Counted from the first letter of the stretch, positions 46,145 to 56,251 are shown. The stretch: 64,000 nt of DNA from Saprospiraceae bacterium (GCA_016787575.1 JAEUUO010000013.1:1-64000), one strand, 5' to 3'. Notes: a model not told the origin generated them from the letters alone. A program made the numbers and translations.

Positions 46145-46225
46145 ATCTTTTCATACAATCAAGCTCTAAAATTAAGCCTTTTTGTCTTTTTCATATTAAT
46201 ATTTTACATATATATATAAAATTGA

Positions 46226-46233
46226 TATATTTG
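46226..46233 (+). promoter_or_regulatory. TAnnTTTG box upstream of the polysaccharide locus
   Basis: TATATTTG, in a very AT-rich stretch, lies 75 bases before the proposed start of the flippase gene. It fits the -7 element, but the sequence context makes chance matches likely. Confidence 0.4.
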
Positions 46234-46308
46234 CAGCTAGACGGAATTTAAGCATTTGAAAGCAATCGCATTTACATACTAAATAGCAATCAGTTTTAAT
46301 TTATCATT

Positions 46309-47652
46309 TTGAGTTCAGTTCATCATTCAATCAGAAATTTTATAACCAAACTTGTAGTAAGTGGTATTGCGTTTTTAATCTTTTTATGCATCCCAAAACT
46401 GCTGGGTCCGGAACTATTTGGTATTTTTAGTTTTCAATCCGCTTTTGTTGGACTATTAATCCCCTTAAGTTCTTTGGGCTTTGGATCCGGAATTGTTTAT
46501 TTGATTAGTTCAAACAAATATAAAGTAAACGAAGTAAGCAGCACAATTTTAAGACTTGCTTTCGTGCTTGCTATTTTAAATGGAGCGCTGGTTTCCATTC
46601 TTTATGGTTTTGGATTTTTACAATCCTTTGTTACAAGCATGAGTGTCATCCAAATGCTTTGTTTTTCACTTGCCATTTTTTGCCAATCGATAAGTTTTCT
46701 TTTAGGTCGTCTTTTTTATGGCAATTCTGATTTTAAAATATTAAATACTATAGAAATCAGCATCAGCTTATTAAATCCGATTGTGTTGATAGCGTTGTTT
46801 TTTCTTTTAGAAACGGCAGACCCTACTTTTTTATACTTTTCATTTTTAATTGCATCGCTTATTGGATTATTGCTTCATGCATATTATGCACGTAGTTTTT
46901 GGAATTCTGCAAAATACAACAAAGAATTTGTTCATGCTGCAAACTCTTATGGAATGCAGTCATGGCCCGGAGACTTGGCGGTGCGCGCTAATTTGAGAAT
47001 GGATCAATTGGTTTTGATTTCATTTAGCTCGGCCAGCGCATTGGGAGTTTACAATATTGCAGTTAAATTAGTTGAGTTGGTTTGGTTGATTCCGGATGCA
47101 ATCGGTCCGGTTTTATTTAACCGTATTGCAAAGCAAGAACAATCTATAGAATCCCTGGTCTTGATTGCAAGATTGCACAGGTTGCTTTTAAGTTTTAGTT
47201 TGGTACTCTTGATTTTGTTGGCACTTATAAGTTATTATGTAATCATTCCCTTCTTTTTAGGGACTGACTATACCGCCCTGATGATTCCTTTTGTTTTATT
47301 AATGCCTGGAAGTTTGTTTTTAATTTCATCCAAAATATTTACAAAATTGTTTTCTGCTACTGGTCAAGTTAAATGGACCAGTCAGATCAGTATACTAGGA
47401 GCCTTAGTCAGTATTGTCGGTTATTTTTTATTGATTCCGATATGGGGCATGCAAGGAGCAGCTATCGCATCTACAATTGGTTATTTTTGTTTGGCAGCTG
47501 CCGGCTGGATCTTGTTGGTTAAAAATTATCCCATACATTTATTTGATTTTTTTGACATCCGATTGGATGATTGGATCTGGTTGTTTTCAAATTTAAAACA
47601 CTGGTATCGGTCTAATCTAAACGCTCAAATCAACACGGGTGAAAGGCTTTGA
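46309..47652 (+). CDS. Polysaccharide flippase (Wzx/MATE-like)
   Basis: 447 residues with about 12-14 membrane helices, the length usual for the MurJ/Wzx/RfbX group. The opening 'FITKLVVSGIAFLIFLCIPKLLGPELFGIFSF' is the family signature (two helices with a 'LGPExFG' turn), and 'AVRANLRMDQLVLISFSSASALGVYNIAVKLVE' is the corresponding block in the second half. It flips lipid-linked glycan units across the inner membrane. No ATG occurs in the first 100 codons, so the TTG at 46309 is taken as start; it keeps the conserved N-terminal helix. It overlaps the next gene by 14 bases. Confidence 0.85.
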   Translation: MSSVHHSIRNFITKLVVSGIAFLIFLCIPKLLGPELFGIFSFQSAFVGLLIPLSSLGFGSGIVYLISSNKYKVNEVSSTILRLAFVLAILNGALVSILYGFGFLQSFVTSMSVIQMLCFSLAIFCQSISFLLGRLFYGNSDFKILNTIEISISLLNPIVLIALFFLLETADPTFLYFSFLIASLIGLLLHAYYARSFWNSAKYNKEFVHAANSYGMQSWPGDLAVRANLRMDQLVLISFSSASALGVYNIAVKLVELVWLIPDAIGPVLFNRIAKQEQSIESLVLIARLHRLLLSFSLVLLILLALISYYVIIPFFLGTDYTALMIPFVLLMPGSLFLISSKIFTKLFSATGQVKWTSQISILGALVSIVGYFLLIPIWGMQGAAIASTIGYFCLAAAGWILLVKNYPIHLFDFFDIRLDDWIWLFSNLKHWYRSNLNAQINTGERL

Positions 47653-48847
47653 TCGTTTTATATGGATTTTGTTTTGTGTGTATGTGTTCATGCTGCCATT
47701 TGAAAATATTACCAAAGTCATTTGGCAAATAGAAAGTCCGTTTAGACCGTATAGAGTATTAGCATTGCTCATAGGTTTATTAATTGTTATTAGTCGCAAA
47801 CCACAACAATTAAAATTTTTTAAAAACGATTTAAATCTGGTATGGGTCTATCTTTTTGGATTGATCCCGAGTATGATCGCCTGGTCAAAAGGCATGCTGT
47901 TAGCTGAAAGTTTTTGGCTGACCTCTATCCAGTATTTTATAGTATTGTGGATATTTTTATTGATTAAATCGCTGCCATTTACGATCCGGAATATATACCA
48001 TTGCATGGATCTATTTTGCTTCGGAGTTGTCATCAACAGCATTTACATGTTGTATTTATTTGGATTTGCGGACATGGGCAGGCAAAGCGGCTGGATGGAT
48101 AATCCAAATTTTGCTGCATTTGCATGTAATGTTGCGTTTACCTATTTTTTCTATCAGTTTTACCATGCTCCTGCATCCGGATTTAAAAAGTTAGCCTGGT
48201 TATTGGCTGTATTTATTTTGTTTGCCGGATTGTTGGTTACAGGTTCCAGAAGTGCCTTAATATCTTTTGCTTTGTCTATTCTTATGATTTTATTGTATCA
48301 GTTTAATTGGAAACAAACTTTGGTCAAGACTGGACTTATTGTGATACCGCTCCTGTTGCTCAGCCTGATCATTGATTTCAACCGATTGGCTGATGCCATT
48401 CCAGCCTGGAATCGATTGGTGACTTTATCTGGTAAAGAAGAGGCTCGATCTACTTTATGGTTAAAAGGATTGGAAGCTTTTAAAGATTCAGATTTCATCG
48501 GATTGGGAATTGAGCAGTTTAAAAACCCTAAGAATTACAGCCGATTTGTAGGTCAAACTGAAAATGTTTCTGTAGCCAATCAAGCTGGATTGGTATTGCA
48601 CAATGATTACTTGACTGTATTGGTAGAATATGGGATATTGGCTTTTGTTTGTTTTGTGAGTTTTTATAAAACACTTTTTAATAAATTATATAAAAACTCG
48701 CTTAATAATTCAAATCAATATTTATTTTTAATATGTTTTATTAATATAGCTTTATTTTCTTTTTTTAATTCGAGCTTTCAATCACACTCAATGTGGTTTA
48801 TGTTTATAGTTTTTGGTTTTGTTGCAATATTTAAAGATGAAAATTAA
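47639..48847 (+). CDS. O-antigen ligase/polymerase (Wzy_C family)
   Basis: 402 residues, almost all membrane helices. It has the Wzy_C core 'FILFAGLLVTGSRSALISFALSILMIL' (about 190-220), a large loop with 'ARSTLWLKGLEAFKDSDFIGLG' and 'GLVLHNDYLTVLVEYGILAFV', where the His of 'HNDYL' is the usual catalytic-loop residue. The family either polymerises glycan repeats or ligates them to lipid A; this cannot be decided here. It starts with GTG 47639, inside the flippase gene, so the two are translationally coupled. The C-terminus is 11 bases from the end of the convergent amidotransferase gene. Confidence 0.85.
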   Translation: MKGFDRFIWILFCVYVFMLPFENITKVIWQIESPFRPYRVLALLIGLLIVISRKPQQLKFFKNDLNLVWVYLFGLIPSMIAWSKGMLLAESFWLTSIQYFIVLWIFLLIKSLPFTIRNIYHCMDLFCFGVVINSIYMLYLFGFADMGRQSGWMDNPNFAAFACNVAFTYFFYQFYHAPASGFKKLAWLLAVFILFAGLLVTGSRSALISFALSILMILLYQFNWKQTLVKTGLIVIPLLLLSLIIDFNRLADAIPAWNRLVTLSGKEEARSTLWLKGLEAFKDSDFIGLGIEQFKNPKNYSRFVGQTENVSVANQAGLVLHNDYLTVLVEYGILAFVCFVSFYKTLFNKLYKNSLNNSNQYLFLICFINIALFSFFNSSFQSHSMWFMFIVFGFVAIFKDEN

Positions 48848-48858
48848 TAAAATTGGAT

Positions 48859-50736
48859 TTATAATTCTATTTCAAATGCTTCAAACCAAGCATAAAGTTG
48901 AAGCAGAATCCATAGTTTATGGGAACTTTTATATACACTTTCTTTTGATGTATTTTGCATCTGTTTAATCCCTGTTTCAAGTATCTCAATTGATTTACTA
49001 TAATTTAATATTTCGTTTAATGGGTGTGTTTTTCGAATGATTGAACGCGCAAATTTTTCAAACTCATAGTTAAAAAATTTATGCAAAGGAATGCTAAATC
49101 CCATTTTTGGATGATCAAATACTTCCCTGGGTAGACTATTTTTCATTAGTTCTCTTAATATCCATTTGGTTTGGCCATCAGAAATGAGGTATTTATCTGG
49201 AAGTTTACAAGAAAATTCAAATAATTCCGGATCTAGAAAAGGGGCCCTAACTTCTAAAGAGTGAAACATACTCATTCGATCTATCTTAATCAACATATCC
49301 TCTGGTAGTAAATATTGCGTTCTAAATCGCATCATTGATCTTAAGAAAGAGTTCTCGTGATCATTAAACAAAGGAATATTTGAAGTTGAATCTCGAAAGG
49401 AATTTTTTGAAAGTTGTTTCAATTCAGATGAATGAAAATAGCAATATAAATTTCGAAATAGATCTGATTTGTCTAGAGAGTACCGAATTGCTTTTTCTGC
49501 ACTTCTAAGCTTATCAGCAATAGGGATACCATGAATTTCTGGTAATAATTTTAAACCAGATAAAATCAATTTACGGAATTGAATTGGTATTTTGGTAAGT
49601 TTATTAATTCTGCTTCCCCATAAAAAATCTGAGTAGCCAGCAAATGCTTCATCTCCACCATCTCCGGAGAGTGCAACTTTAACATGCTTTTTAATTTCTT
49701 CTGATACTAAGTAACTTGGAATTGCTGAAGAATCTATAAACGGTTGCCCAACATGGGATAATATATCCCAAAAAATACGTTCAGAAAAAGTTTGATTTGG
49801 GATAAAAATCTCAGTATGATCGGAATGAATGTATCGAGATACTTTTCTTGCAATGGCACTTTCATCAAAGCTTGCTTCTTCAAATTTTACATTGAATGTT
49901 TTAATTTTGGTAGGAGATAATTCGCTCATGACGGCAGCTATAGAACTTGAATCTATGCCTCCAGATAAAAATGCACCAATAGGTACATCTGATATCATTT
50001 GTTTTTCAACAGCTTTATAAAGCAGATTTTTACCAATTGTGAGTGTTTGTTTTTTATTGGTATAGGTTTCTTCTGAAGAATAGTTTATTTTAAAATAGGG
50101 AATGATTTTAAATGAATTGTTCTTATAGGTTGCAGAACATCCTTGTGGTAATGAAAAAACATTTGTTAGTAAAGTGCTGTGGTCAAAAGTAAGGCCATAA
50201 GCTAAATAATCATACACTGCGGATTGATTCAGAGTTCGTTTGATTAAACCAGATTCAAGCAAGGAATTGATTTCACTAGAAAATGCAAATTGGTCATTTG
50301 ATTGGTAATAATACAATGGTTTTTCACCAAATCGATCCCTGGCTAAAAAGAGTTCATTATTAATAACATTATATATGCAAAATGAAAACATTCCATGTAA
50401 GTAGCTTGGACAATTGTAACCAAACTCTTCGAATAAATGAACAATTACTTCTGTGTCGGAGTTTGAAGTAAAAATGTGGCCTTTATCCTGCAATTGTTTT
50501 TTTAATTGTATGTAATTGTAAATTTCACCATTAAGAAAAACACAGAGTGTTTTAGTTTCATTCCAAATAGGCTGATGACCGGTTAAAAGATCAATTATTG
50601 CAAGTCGCTTCATACCGAGACTAAAGGAATCACCCAAATAGACTCCTTCGTCATCAGGGCCACGATGATTTAATTTAGTTAACATGTTTTTTAGAGCAAT
50701 TCCATTTGCCCCTTTAATTCCAGCTATACCGCACAT
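48859..50736 (-). CDS. AsnB-type glutamine-dependent amidotransferase (asparagine synthase family), copy 1
   Basis: 625 residues. Cys 2 of 'MCGIAGIKG' is the class II glutaminase nucleophile, with 'LNHRGPDDEGVYLG' and 'FLNGEIYNY' of the same domain (1-about 200). The synthetase half has the PP-loop 'GAFLSGGIDSSSIAAVM' and 'VALSGDGGDEAFAGYSDFLWG', then 'RMSMFHSLEVRAPFLDPELF'. It transfers ammonia from glutamine to an AMP-activated carboxyl group. True asparagine synthesis is possible, but paralogues in polysaccharide loci are thought to amidate sugar acids, and this one is inside such a locus. It is transcribed against the flippase/polymerase pair. Confidence 0.88.
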   Translation of the reverse strand: MCGIAGIKGANGIALKNMLTKLNHRGPDDEGVYLGDSFSLGMKRLAIIDLLTGHQPIWNETKTLCVFLNGEIYNYIQLKKQLQDKGHIFTSNSDTEVIVHLFEEFGYNCPSYLHGMFSFCIYNVINNELFLARDRFGEKPLYYYQSNDQFAFSSEINSLLESGLIKRTLNQSAVYDYLAYGLTFDHSTLLTNVFSLPQGCSATYKNNSFKIIPYFKINYSSEETYTNKKQTLTIGKNLLYKAVEKQMISDVPIGAFLSGGIDSSSIAAVMSELSPTKIKTFNVKFEEASFDESAIARKVSRYIHSDHTEIFIPNQTFSERIFWDILSHVGQPFIDSSAIPSYLVSEEIKKHVKVALSGDGGDEAFAGYSDFLWGSRINKLTKIPIQFRKLILSGLKLLPEIHGIPIADKLRSAEKAIRYSLDKSDLFRNLYCYFHSSELKQLSKNSFRDSTSNIPLFNDHENSFLRSMMRFRTQYLLPEDMLIKIDRMSMFHSLEVRAPFLDPELFEFSCKLPDKYLISDGQTKWILRELMKNSLPREVFDHPKMGFSIPLHKFFNYEFEKFARSIIRKTHPLNEILNYSKSIEILETGIKQMQNTSKESVYKSSHKLWILLQLYAWFEAFEIEL

Positions 50737-51013
50737 TTCCTGTCATTATTAAATTGGTTGAAATTTGTAGCTATATATATAATTTGCATGTTGGGGTATT
50801 GCAAGGAAAGTTATAAAATAATATAATACAAATAGTTATAAGGTATTTGAGAGCAAAGCGGTCTGAAAATAATATTTATGATAAATAGCTTTTATTTAAA
50901 AAATAGGGCTAAATTTACACAATATATATTTTTATAATATATTATTTTATTGTAGATAGCATAATAGTAGTAAGAAACGCAATAGTGCTTTGCTAGACTT
51001 GTCGAGTTTAAAG

Positions 51014-51556
51014 ATGAGAACATATAAAGATTCATTTTTTAGCCGTTTTTTTGGTGTAGCCCGATTTTTGTATTTAAAGATGAGATACGGGAGCCGATTC
51101 CAATTTAAAAGCATTGGTTTGGTTGGCAGAAATACCCGTATTTATATAGAGGGCAATTTAAAACTTGGTGAAAAAGTTTGTTTTGGAGAGAATTGTTTTA
51201 TTGATTTGAAGGGGCAAGTAAAAATTGGATCCAATTGTTTTTTTAATGATAATTTAAGGATGGTTTGCCATGAGCAAATTGAAATCGGAGATAATGTACT
51301 GGTAGGCCCAAATGTGTCATTTTATGACCACGATCATGATTATATAATTGAAAATGATTCTTTGGCATTTAAGGGTTTTGTTATAAGTAAAATTATGATT
51401 GGTGATAATATTTGGATTGGAGAGAATGTTAAAATTTTAAAAGGAATTAAAATTGGGAATAATGCAATCATTGGGGCTTCATCAGTAGTTGCATCTGATA
51501 TATCTTCAAATTCCTTGATGACTGGAGTGCCTGCAATCAAAGTTCGAGATTTATAA
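51014..51556 (+). CDS. Left-handed beta-helix acetyltransferase
   Basis: About 180 residues from ATG 51014. A TTG 24 bases upstream is in frame but adds only a polar stub. Hexapeptide repeats run from about residue 40 ('IGLVGRNTRIYIEGNLKLGE', 'VCFGENCFIDLKGQVKIGSN') to 175 ('IGDNIWIGENVKILKGIKIGNNAIIGASSVV'), with the catalytic His area 'GPNVSFYDHDHDY' and the closing 'NSLMTGVPAIKVRDL'. It belongs to the WbbJ/maltose O-acetyltransferase group and moves an acetyl group from acetyl-CoA to a sugar. The gene opens the plus-strand trio acetyltransferase, glycosyltransferase, amidotransferase. Confidence 0.85.
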   Translation: MRTYKDSFFSRFFGVARFLYLKMRYGSRFQFKSIGLVGRNTRIYIEGNLKLGEKVCFGENCFIDLKGQVKIGSNCFFNDNLRMVCHEQIEIGDNVLVGPNVSFYDHDHDYIIENDSLAFKGFVISKIMIGDNIWIGENVKILKGIKIGNNAIIGASSVVASDISSNSLMTGVPAIKVRDL

Positions 51557-51582
51557 TTATATCAATTGAAAGTTCATTAGTT

Positions 51583-52620
51583 GTGAAAGAGTTGGCTCTA
51601 AGTATTCTCTTAATTGGACCCAGGCGAAACAATAATCTTGATTCTATTGGTGGGACAACGGTTAGTTTTGAAAATTTAATTTATTATTTGGATTCTAATA
51701 AAATTACCCATATTGTTATAAGTACGAATAAATATAAAAAAAGAAAATTTGATATTATTAATTATGTATATGTTTTATATAAAGTTATAATTAATCTACC
51801 CCGTATAAATATTTTAATGTTTAATGCGAGTCCGAGAGGGATACTCTTTTTTTCTTTCCCAATGTTAGTATTATCAAAGTTATCCAATTGTAAATTGATA
51901 ATTAGAATATTTGGAGGTGATTTTTATAGTTTTTATTTGGGTTTAAATAAAATTGTACAAAAAGCTTTGTTAAAATGCTTAAAAGCAGCACACCTGTTGT
52001 TGTTGCAAACAAAAGATTTAATTCAAAAATATGAATTATTGGGCTGCAAAGTTTGTTGGTTGCCAACATCTAGAAGTGTTAATGTAACATATACTATAAA
52101 TAAGGTTTACAAAAAGAGGTTCATCTATTTTGGACAGATTACTGAACAAAAGGGTTTGGATTTTATATTAAGATTAATTGATTCATTGGATAGTGATTAT
52201 ATTCTAGATATTTATGGCCCAATTCTTAGCGATAAATATTTATTTTTAAAAAACAAATCATATTATAAGGGTATCTTAAATCAAGATCAAATTCCAAATA
52301 CATTTTTAAATTATGATGTTCTCTTATTGCCTACGATTCATCCAGGAGAAGGATATCCGGGATCAATTATAGAAGCAAATAGTTGTGGTTTGCCGGTAAT
52401 TGCAAGTAAGTGGATGTCAATTCCTGAGATAGTAATTGATCAATATAATGGATTATTATTTCCGGCAAACGATTTTGATTCCTTACTGAATATTATTGAA
52501 AATTTAAATGTTGATAGTTACAGTAAATTATCTTCAAATGCTCTAATTTGGAGTAAGCAATTTGATAGTAAGAAAATTAATATGGACTTAATTTATCGCT
52601 TTAATAAGTTATTAGTTTAA
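51583..52620 (+). CDS. GT4-type glycosyltransferase
   Basis: 345 residues, GT-B fold. The opening 'LSILLIGPRRNNNLDSIGGTTVSFENLI' has the nucleotide-free N-lobe loop ('GGTTVSFENL'). The C-lobe has 'RFIYFGQITEQKGLDFILRLI' (about 185) and the donor-binding E-x7-E block 'EGYPGSIIEANSCGLPVIA' (about 257-275), followed by 'NGLLFPANDFDSL'. It adds a sugar to the growing surface glycan; donor and acceptor are unknown. The start is a GTG at 51583, 27 bases after the acetyltransferase gene. The gene is very AT-rich with many ATA and AAA codons compared with its downstream neighbour, which may reflect recent acquisition. Confidence 0.82.
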   Translation: MKELALSILLIGPRRNNNLDSIGGTTVSFENLIYYLDSNKITHIVISTNKYKKRKFDIINYVYVLYKVIINLPRINILMFNASPRGILFFSFPMLVLSKLSNCKLIIRIFGGDFYSFYLGLNKIVQKALLKCLKAAHLLLLQTKDLIQKYELLGCKVCWLPTSRSVNVTYTINKVYKKRFIYFGQITEQKGLDFILRLIDSLDSDYILDIYGPILSDKYLFLKNKSYYKGILNQDQIPNTFLNYDVLLLPTIHPGEGYPGSIIEANSCGLPVIASKWMSIPEIVIDQYNGLLFPANDFDSLLNIIENLNVDSYSKLSSNALIWSKQFDSKKINMDLIYRFNKLLV

Positions 52621-52650
52621 ATATATGGTGTGGAAAATGTTAATTAAATA

Positions 52651-54549
52651 ATGTGCGGAATATTTGGCCTTGTATCAACTAGATGGCAATCTGAAGCGGC
52701 GTTGGCTGCTCAAACGATTAAACATCGTGGGCCTGATGACTTTGGGATTTACCATGAAGAATCCCTTTGTTTGATCCATTACCGGCTTGCAATACAGGAT
52801 TTATCTGCAGCTGGCCATCAGCCCATGTGGAGTGCAGATGGCCGTTATTGTATTTTGGTAAATGGAGAAATCTATAATCATTGGGAGTTACGGCATTTAC
52901 TTCAATCAAAATATACATTTAATTCTCATTGTGATGCAGAAACAATGTTATACGCATTTGTTGAATGGCATACCGATAGCTTTAAGCGACTCAATGGTAT
53001 TTTTGCAGCTGTTATTTATGACAAGCAAACAAACGAACTATTTATTGTGCGGGATCCATTGGGTGTTAAGCCTTGTTATTATTTGGATGCACATGAGGGA
53101 TTTGCTTTTAGTTCGGAGTTAAAGGCATTTGATAAACTAAGTGGCTGGGATCGGAGTCTGGATTATAAAGCAATGTTTAATTATTTAAACTTTTTATGGT
53201 CTCCCGGCGTACAAACTCCATTTAAGCAAGTTAAGAAATTGTTGCCCGGTTATTTTATTCGTTATAATATTTCAAAACAAGAAATTGTAGAAACAATAAA
53301 GTATTATGAAATACCTTTTATTGGAAGTTTTGAAACAAGGACAGAAACAGAATGGATTGATCTGATTGACACCGCTTTGCAAAAAGCAGTCTCCAGACAA
53401 TTGCTTTCAGATGTTCCAGTGGCTTATTTTATAAGTGGAGGATTGGATTCCAGTTTAATTGCTGCAATTGCTCGGAAATTACAACCCAATGCCATACTCA
53501 AAGGCTATACAATTAATACTCAAATGCAATCTGATGCAGAGGGTTTTGCAGATGATTTACCTTATGCCAGGCAAGTTGCAAAACTGCTTAATATCGAACT
53601 GGAAATAGTAAGTGGAGAATTGGATTACCTGAGAGAGTTGGAAGAAATGATTATTCAACTGGATGAACCACAAGCAGATGTTGCACCGATCTATGTGGCA
53701 CACATCGCAAAGCAGGCTAGAGTCAATGGTTGCTTTGTTTTACTTGGAGGAGTTGGTGGAGATGATTTATTTGCTGGTTACCGAAGACACCAGGCAGTGC
53801 GTTATGATAAATGGCTCATGAGTTTACCAAGTGGAATCAGGAAATTAATTTGCAAAGCAGGAGTATCAGTTCTTGGAAAAGGTCCAAAATCCAGACGTCT
53901 TAGAAAATTTTTAGCAAGGTATCAACACGAATCCATAGACGAGGTATTGGCTGAAAATTACCGTTGGATGGACAGGCAATCTTTATGGAGTTTGTTTTCA
54001 GATACAATAAGAAACGAATTAGAGTCATATGATCCAGCTAAAATACTTTTAGAGAATCTTTCAAATATTCCTGAAGAACAGAACCCACTCAACAAATTAT
54101 TATTTTGGGATATGAAATTCTTTTTAGGAGATCATAATCTCAATTATTCTGATAAAGCAAGTATGCAATTTGGAGTAGAATTGCGTGTACCTTTTTTAGA
54201 TTTGGAATTAATCGAACTCAGCACAAGAATTCCCCCGGATCTTAAAACAAAAAATGGTATCAGTAAATATTTATTAAAAAAAGTTGCTGAACGGTATTTA
54301 CCCAAAGATTTAATTTATAGACCAAAAACTGGTTTTGGGGCTCCAATTAGAAAATGGATTGTTATAGATTATGAAAAGGAAGTACTAAACCAACTCGAAT
54401 TGTTGAGCACTAAAAACAATTATGCATTTAATGTGAATCAAATAAGACAATTGTTAATGCTAAATAAAAACAATCAAGTGGATGCATCTTATTGCATTCA
54501 AAGTTTATTGGCAATTGGCTATTGGTTAAGAAAATATGAAATAAATTAA
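52651..54549 (+). CDS. AsnB-type glutamine-dependent amidotransferase, copy 2
   Basis: 632 residues with the same two-domain plan as the 48859-50736 gene but clearly divergent from it. Cys 2 is in 'MCGIFGLVS'; 'IKHRGPDDFGIYHEESLCLI' and 'ILVNGEIYNHWELR' complete the glutaminase site. The PP-loop is 'VAYFISGGLDSSLIAAIA', and the second motif is 'LLGGVGGDDLFAGYRRH' with GGDD where AsnB usually has GxDE. 'GVELRVPFLDLELIELS' and 'RPKTGFGAPIRKW' are family blocks. In this setting, next to a glycosyltransferase and an acetyltransferase, amidation of a sugar acid or a bound amino acid is more likely than bulk asparagine synthesis. It closes the plus-strand trio. Confidence 0.88.
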   Translation: MCGIFGLVSTRWQSEAALAAQTIKHRGPDDFGIYHEESLCLIHYRLAIQDLSAAGHQPMWSADGRYCILVNGEIYNHWELRHLLQSKYTFNSHCDAETMLYAFVEWHTDSFKRLNGIFAAVIYDKQTNELFIVRDPLGVKPCYYLDAHEGFAFSSELKAFDKLSGWDRSLDYKAMFNYLNFLWSPGVQTPFKQVKKLLPGYFIRYNISKQEIVETIKYYEIPFIGSFETRTETEWIDLIDTALQKAVSRQLLSDVPVAYFISGGLDSSLIAAIARKLQPNAILKGYTINTQMQSDAEGFADDLPYARQVAKLLNIELEIVSGELDYLRELEEMIIQLDEPQADVAPIYVAHIAKQARVNGCFVLLGGVGGDDLFAGYRRHQAVRYDKWLMSLPSGIRKLICKAGVSVLGKGPKSRRLRKFLARYQHESIDEVLAENYRWMDRQSLWSLFSDTIRNELESYDPAKILLENLSNIPEEQNPLNKLLFWDMKFFLGDHNLNYSDKASMQFGVELRVPFLDLELIELSTRIPPDLKTKNGISKYLLKKVAERYLPKDLIYRPKTGFGAPIRKWIVIDYEKEVLNQLELLSTKNNYAFNVNQIRQLLMLNKNNQVDASYCIQSLLAIGYWLRKYEIN

Positions 54550-54634
54550 AAAAGTTAATACATGTCTGTTTAGTAATTTATTGGTAATTGATTCATTTAA
54601 AGTCCTACAAATTTTACAATTCATCTATTGCATT

Positions 54635-56053
54635 TTAAGTTTGAAATGCAATCGCCTCAATTGCAGCTAATGAAGCACTAGTAGCACTCGGACCTTCAAA
54701 TGCAAATTCATGCTCAATGCAGTTTTTCCGTTGTATTAGTTGATAATTGGGATTGTGAATGAAATTTAGGATTTCAGAATCCAGTGAAGCAAAATCAGTT
54801 ACAACTTGCGTCCCTCCCAATGCAACAAACTTTTTTATGTGGGTATAATCCAACAATCTTCGGGAAGAATGCCAGTAATTTAATTTTTCAAAGCCATCAA
54901 ACATAGGTGCAATGTTTCCTTTCCCAACCATCAAGGCATCCATCGACAAAGTCGAACACGAATTGATACAAATTGTGCAACCACTTAATACCGTTGATAG
55001 TTTTTGAAAATCTTCTTGCTCCATACTCCACATCATCTTGCTGGATGCCAATTGTGGATAAAAGAGGATGATTTGTTTATTTTTTAAGGCCTCAATGCGC
55101 TGTAACCAGGTTTTATCAGCCATCCAACCATCGACATTTTGAGGATGCGGCCGAATGACTAATTGCATCGAATCCCCAAAAGCATTTTCATTTATCTTTT
55201 TTGCCAGATATTCTACCAAATCAATCTCTTTGGGTGCAAAACGGGGTGAGCTCATTCCAAATACAATCCAGGGTTTATCCGGGTCGATCTGCAAGGATTT
55301 TAAAATGTCCGTTCGGACTGCTTGATTTTTTGTTTGAGTATGGATATCAAAATGAGGCACACCACAGCGGTAAATTCGATCTTTAGGAATCTGGTATTTT
55401 TCAATAAATTCTTGTTCCATTACAGGTCCCCAGGCAAGGTAATAATCAGCCAGAGCTAAAAAATGCCCTTTGCAGGTGATATTATCCCAACTCAATAAAT
55501 GGATGGCAGTTTTAATTTGGAGTTTTTTTGCGTTGTGTAATAAAATGCCTTCTGCAGGATTAACAGGATACGTAGCGATTACGAGTTGTGGATTGATCTT
55601 TTGTATCAATGCAAGGGCATGCTTTGATTTTAAAAACTGCTGTTCACAAATCCAATACAATTTTCTAAGAATCGGAAACGTCTTGACTAAATAATAAAAA
55701 CACATAAACACATAGGGTAGGTATTTTAAAATCCAATAGCGGTGCTTAAGTTGTTGTGTTTCGTAATAATGTTTTTCATACAATGCAGGATTGCTTTTGA
55801 TATCTTCCAGAAAATACATTCGGTACAGCATGTAATGTGATTTCCAGATCCAACCGGACGGCTTATATTCAATTAATTGAATGCCATTATTTGAGCAGTA
55901 GCTCATCAAATTAGGATCCAATGCATCCGGAGCAACCAAACTCACTTCAAAGTTTCTTTCCCGTAACAAGCCCAACAAATTGGTTTGCATCAACATGCGG
56001 GCTGCAAATCCATGGGACACTAGATAACAGATATGTTGGGGTTTAGCTACCAC
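54635..56053 (-). CDS. GT-B-fold glycosyltransferase-like protein of the polysaccharide locus
   Basis: 472 residues, no signal peptide. The opening 'PQHICYLVSHGFAARMLMQTNLLGLL' and 'FEVSLVAPD' recall the N-lobe of GT-B enzymes. 'NPQLVIATYPVNPAEGILLHNAKKL', 'HLLSWDNIT' and 'YLAWGPVMEQEFIEKYQIPKDRIYRCGVPHFD' are like capsule-synthesis and CDP-glycerol-type transferases, and the C-lobe has 'LVIRPHPQNVDGW' and 'CTICINSCSTLSMDALMVGKGNIA'. The His-Pro and the Ser-Ser-type donor loop fit the family. Substrate is unknown. It could also be related to UDP-GlcNAc 2-epimerase-like folds. It is a single minus-strand gene at the end of the locus, 178 bp from the divergent gldA promoter box. Confidence 0.65.
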   Translation of the reverse strand: MVAKPQHICYLVSHGFAARMLMQTNLLGLLRERNFEVSLVAPDALDPNLMSYCSNNGIQLIEYKPSGWIWKSHYMLYRMYFLEDIKSNPALYEKHYYETQQLKHRYWILKYLPYVFMCFYYLVKTFPILRKLYWICEQQFLKSKHALALIQKINPQLVIATYPVNPAEGILLHNAKKLQIKTAIHLLSWDNITCKGHFLALADYYLAWGPVMEQEFIEKYQIPKDRIYRCGVPHFDIHTQTKNQAVRTDILKSLQIDPDKPWIVFGMSSPRFAPKEIDLVEYLAKKINENAFGDSMQLVIRPHPQNVDGWMADKTWLQRIEALKNKQIILFYPQLASSKMMWSMEQEDFQKLSTVLSGCTICINSCSTLSMDALMVGKGNIAPMFDGFEKLNYWHSSRRLLDYTHIKKFVALGGTQVVTDFASLDSEILNFIHNPNYQLIQRKNCIEHEFAFEGPSATSASLAAIEAIAFQT

Positions 56054-56225
56054 ATTTTGATTTCAGCCTAAAAGTAGGAATATATTAGTAAAAATTATAT
56101 ATGTTTTTTGCTGAATTTTAAATGCGGGCCTTATTTCATAAGTTCAATCTAGATTCTAAAAAACATTCACAATTGATTCACATACTTTAAGTTTTTCATA
56201 AAGCAACTTGCATATGAGGAAAACT

Positions 56226-56233
56226 TATTTTTG
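56226..56233 (+). promoter_or_regulatory. TAnnTTTG box upstream of gldA
   Basis: TATTTTTG lies 18 bases before ATG 56252. Because it overlaps the in-frame TTG at 56231, it argues that translation starts at the ATG. Confidence 0.5.
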
Positions 56234-56251
56234 CAAACAAAATTCTGGACC

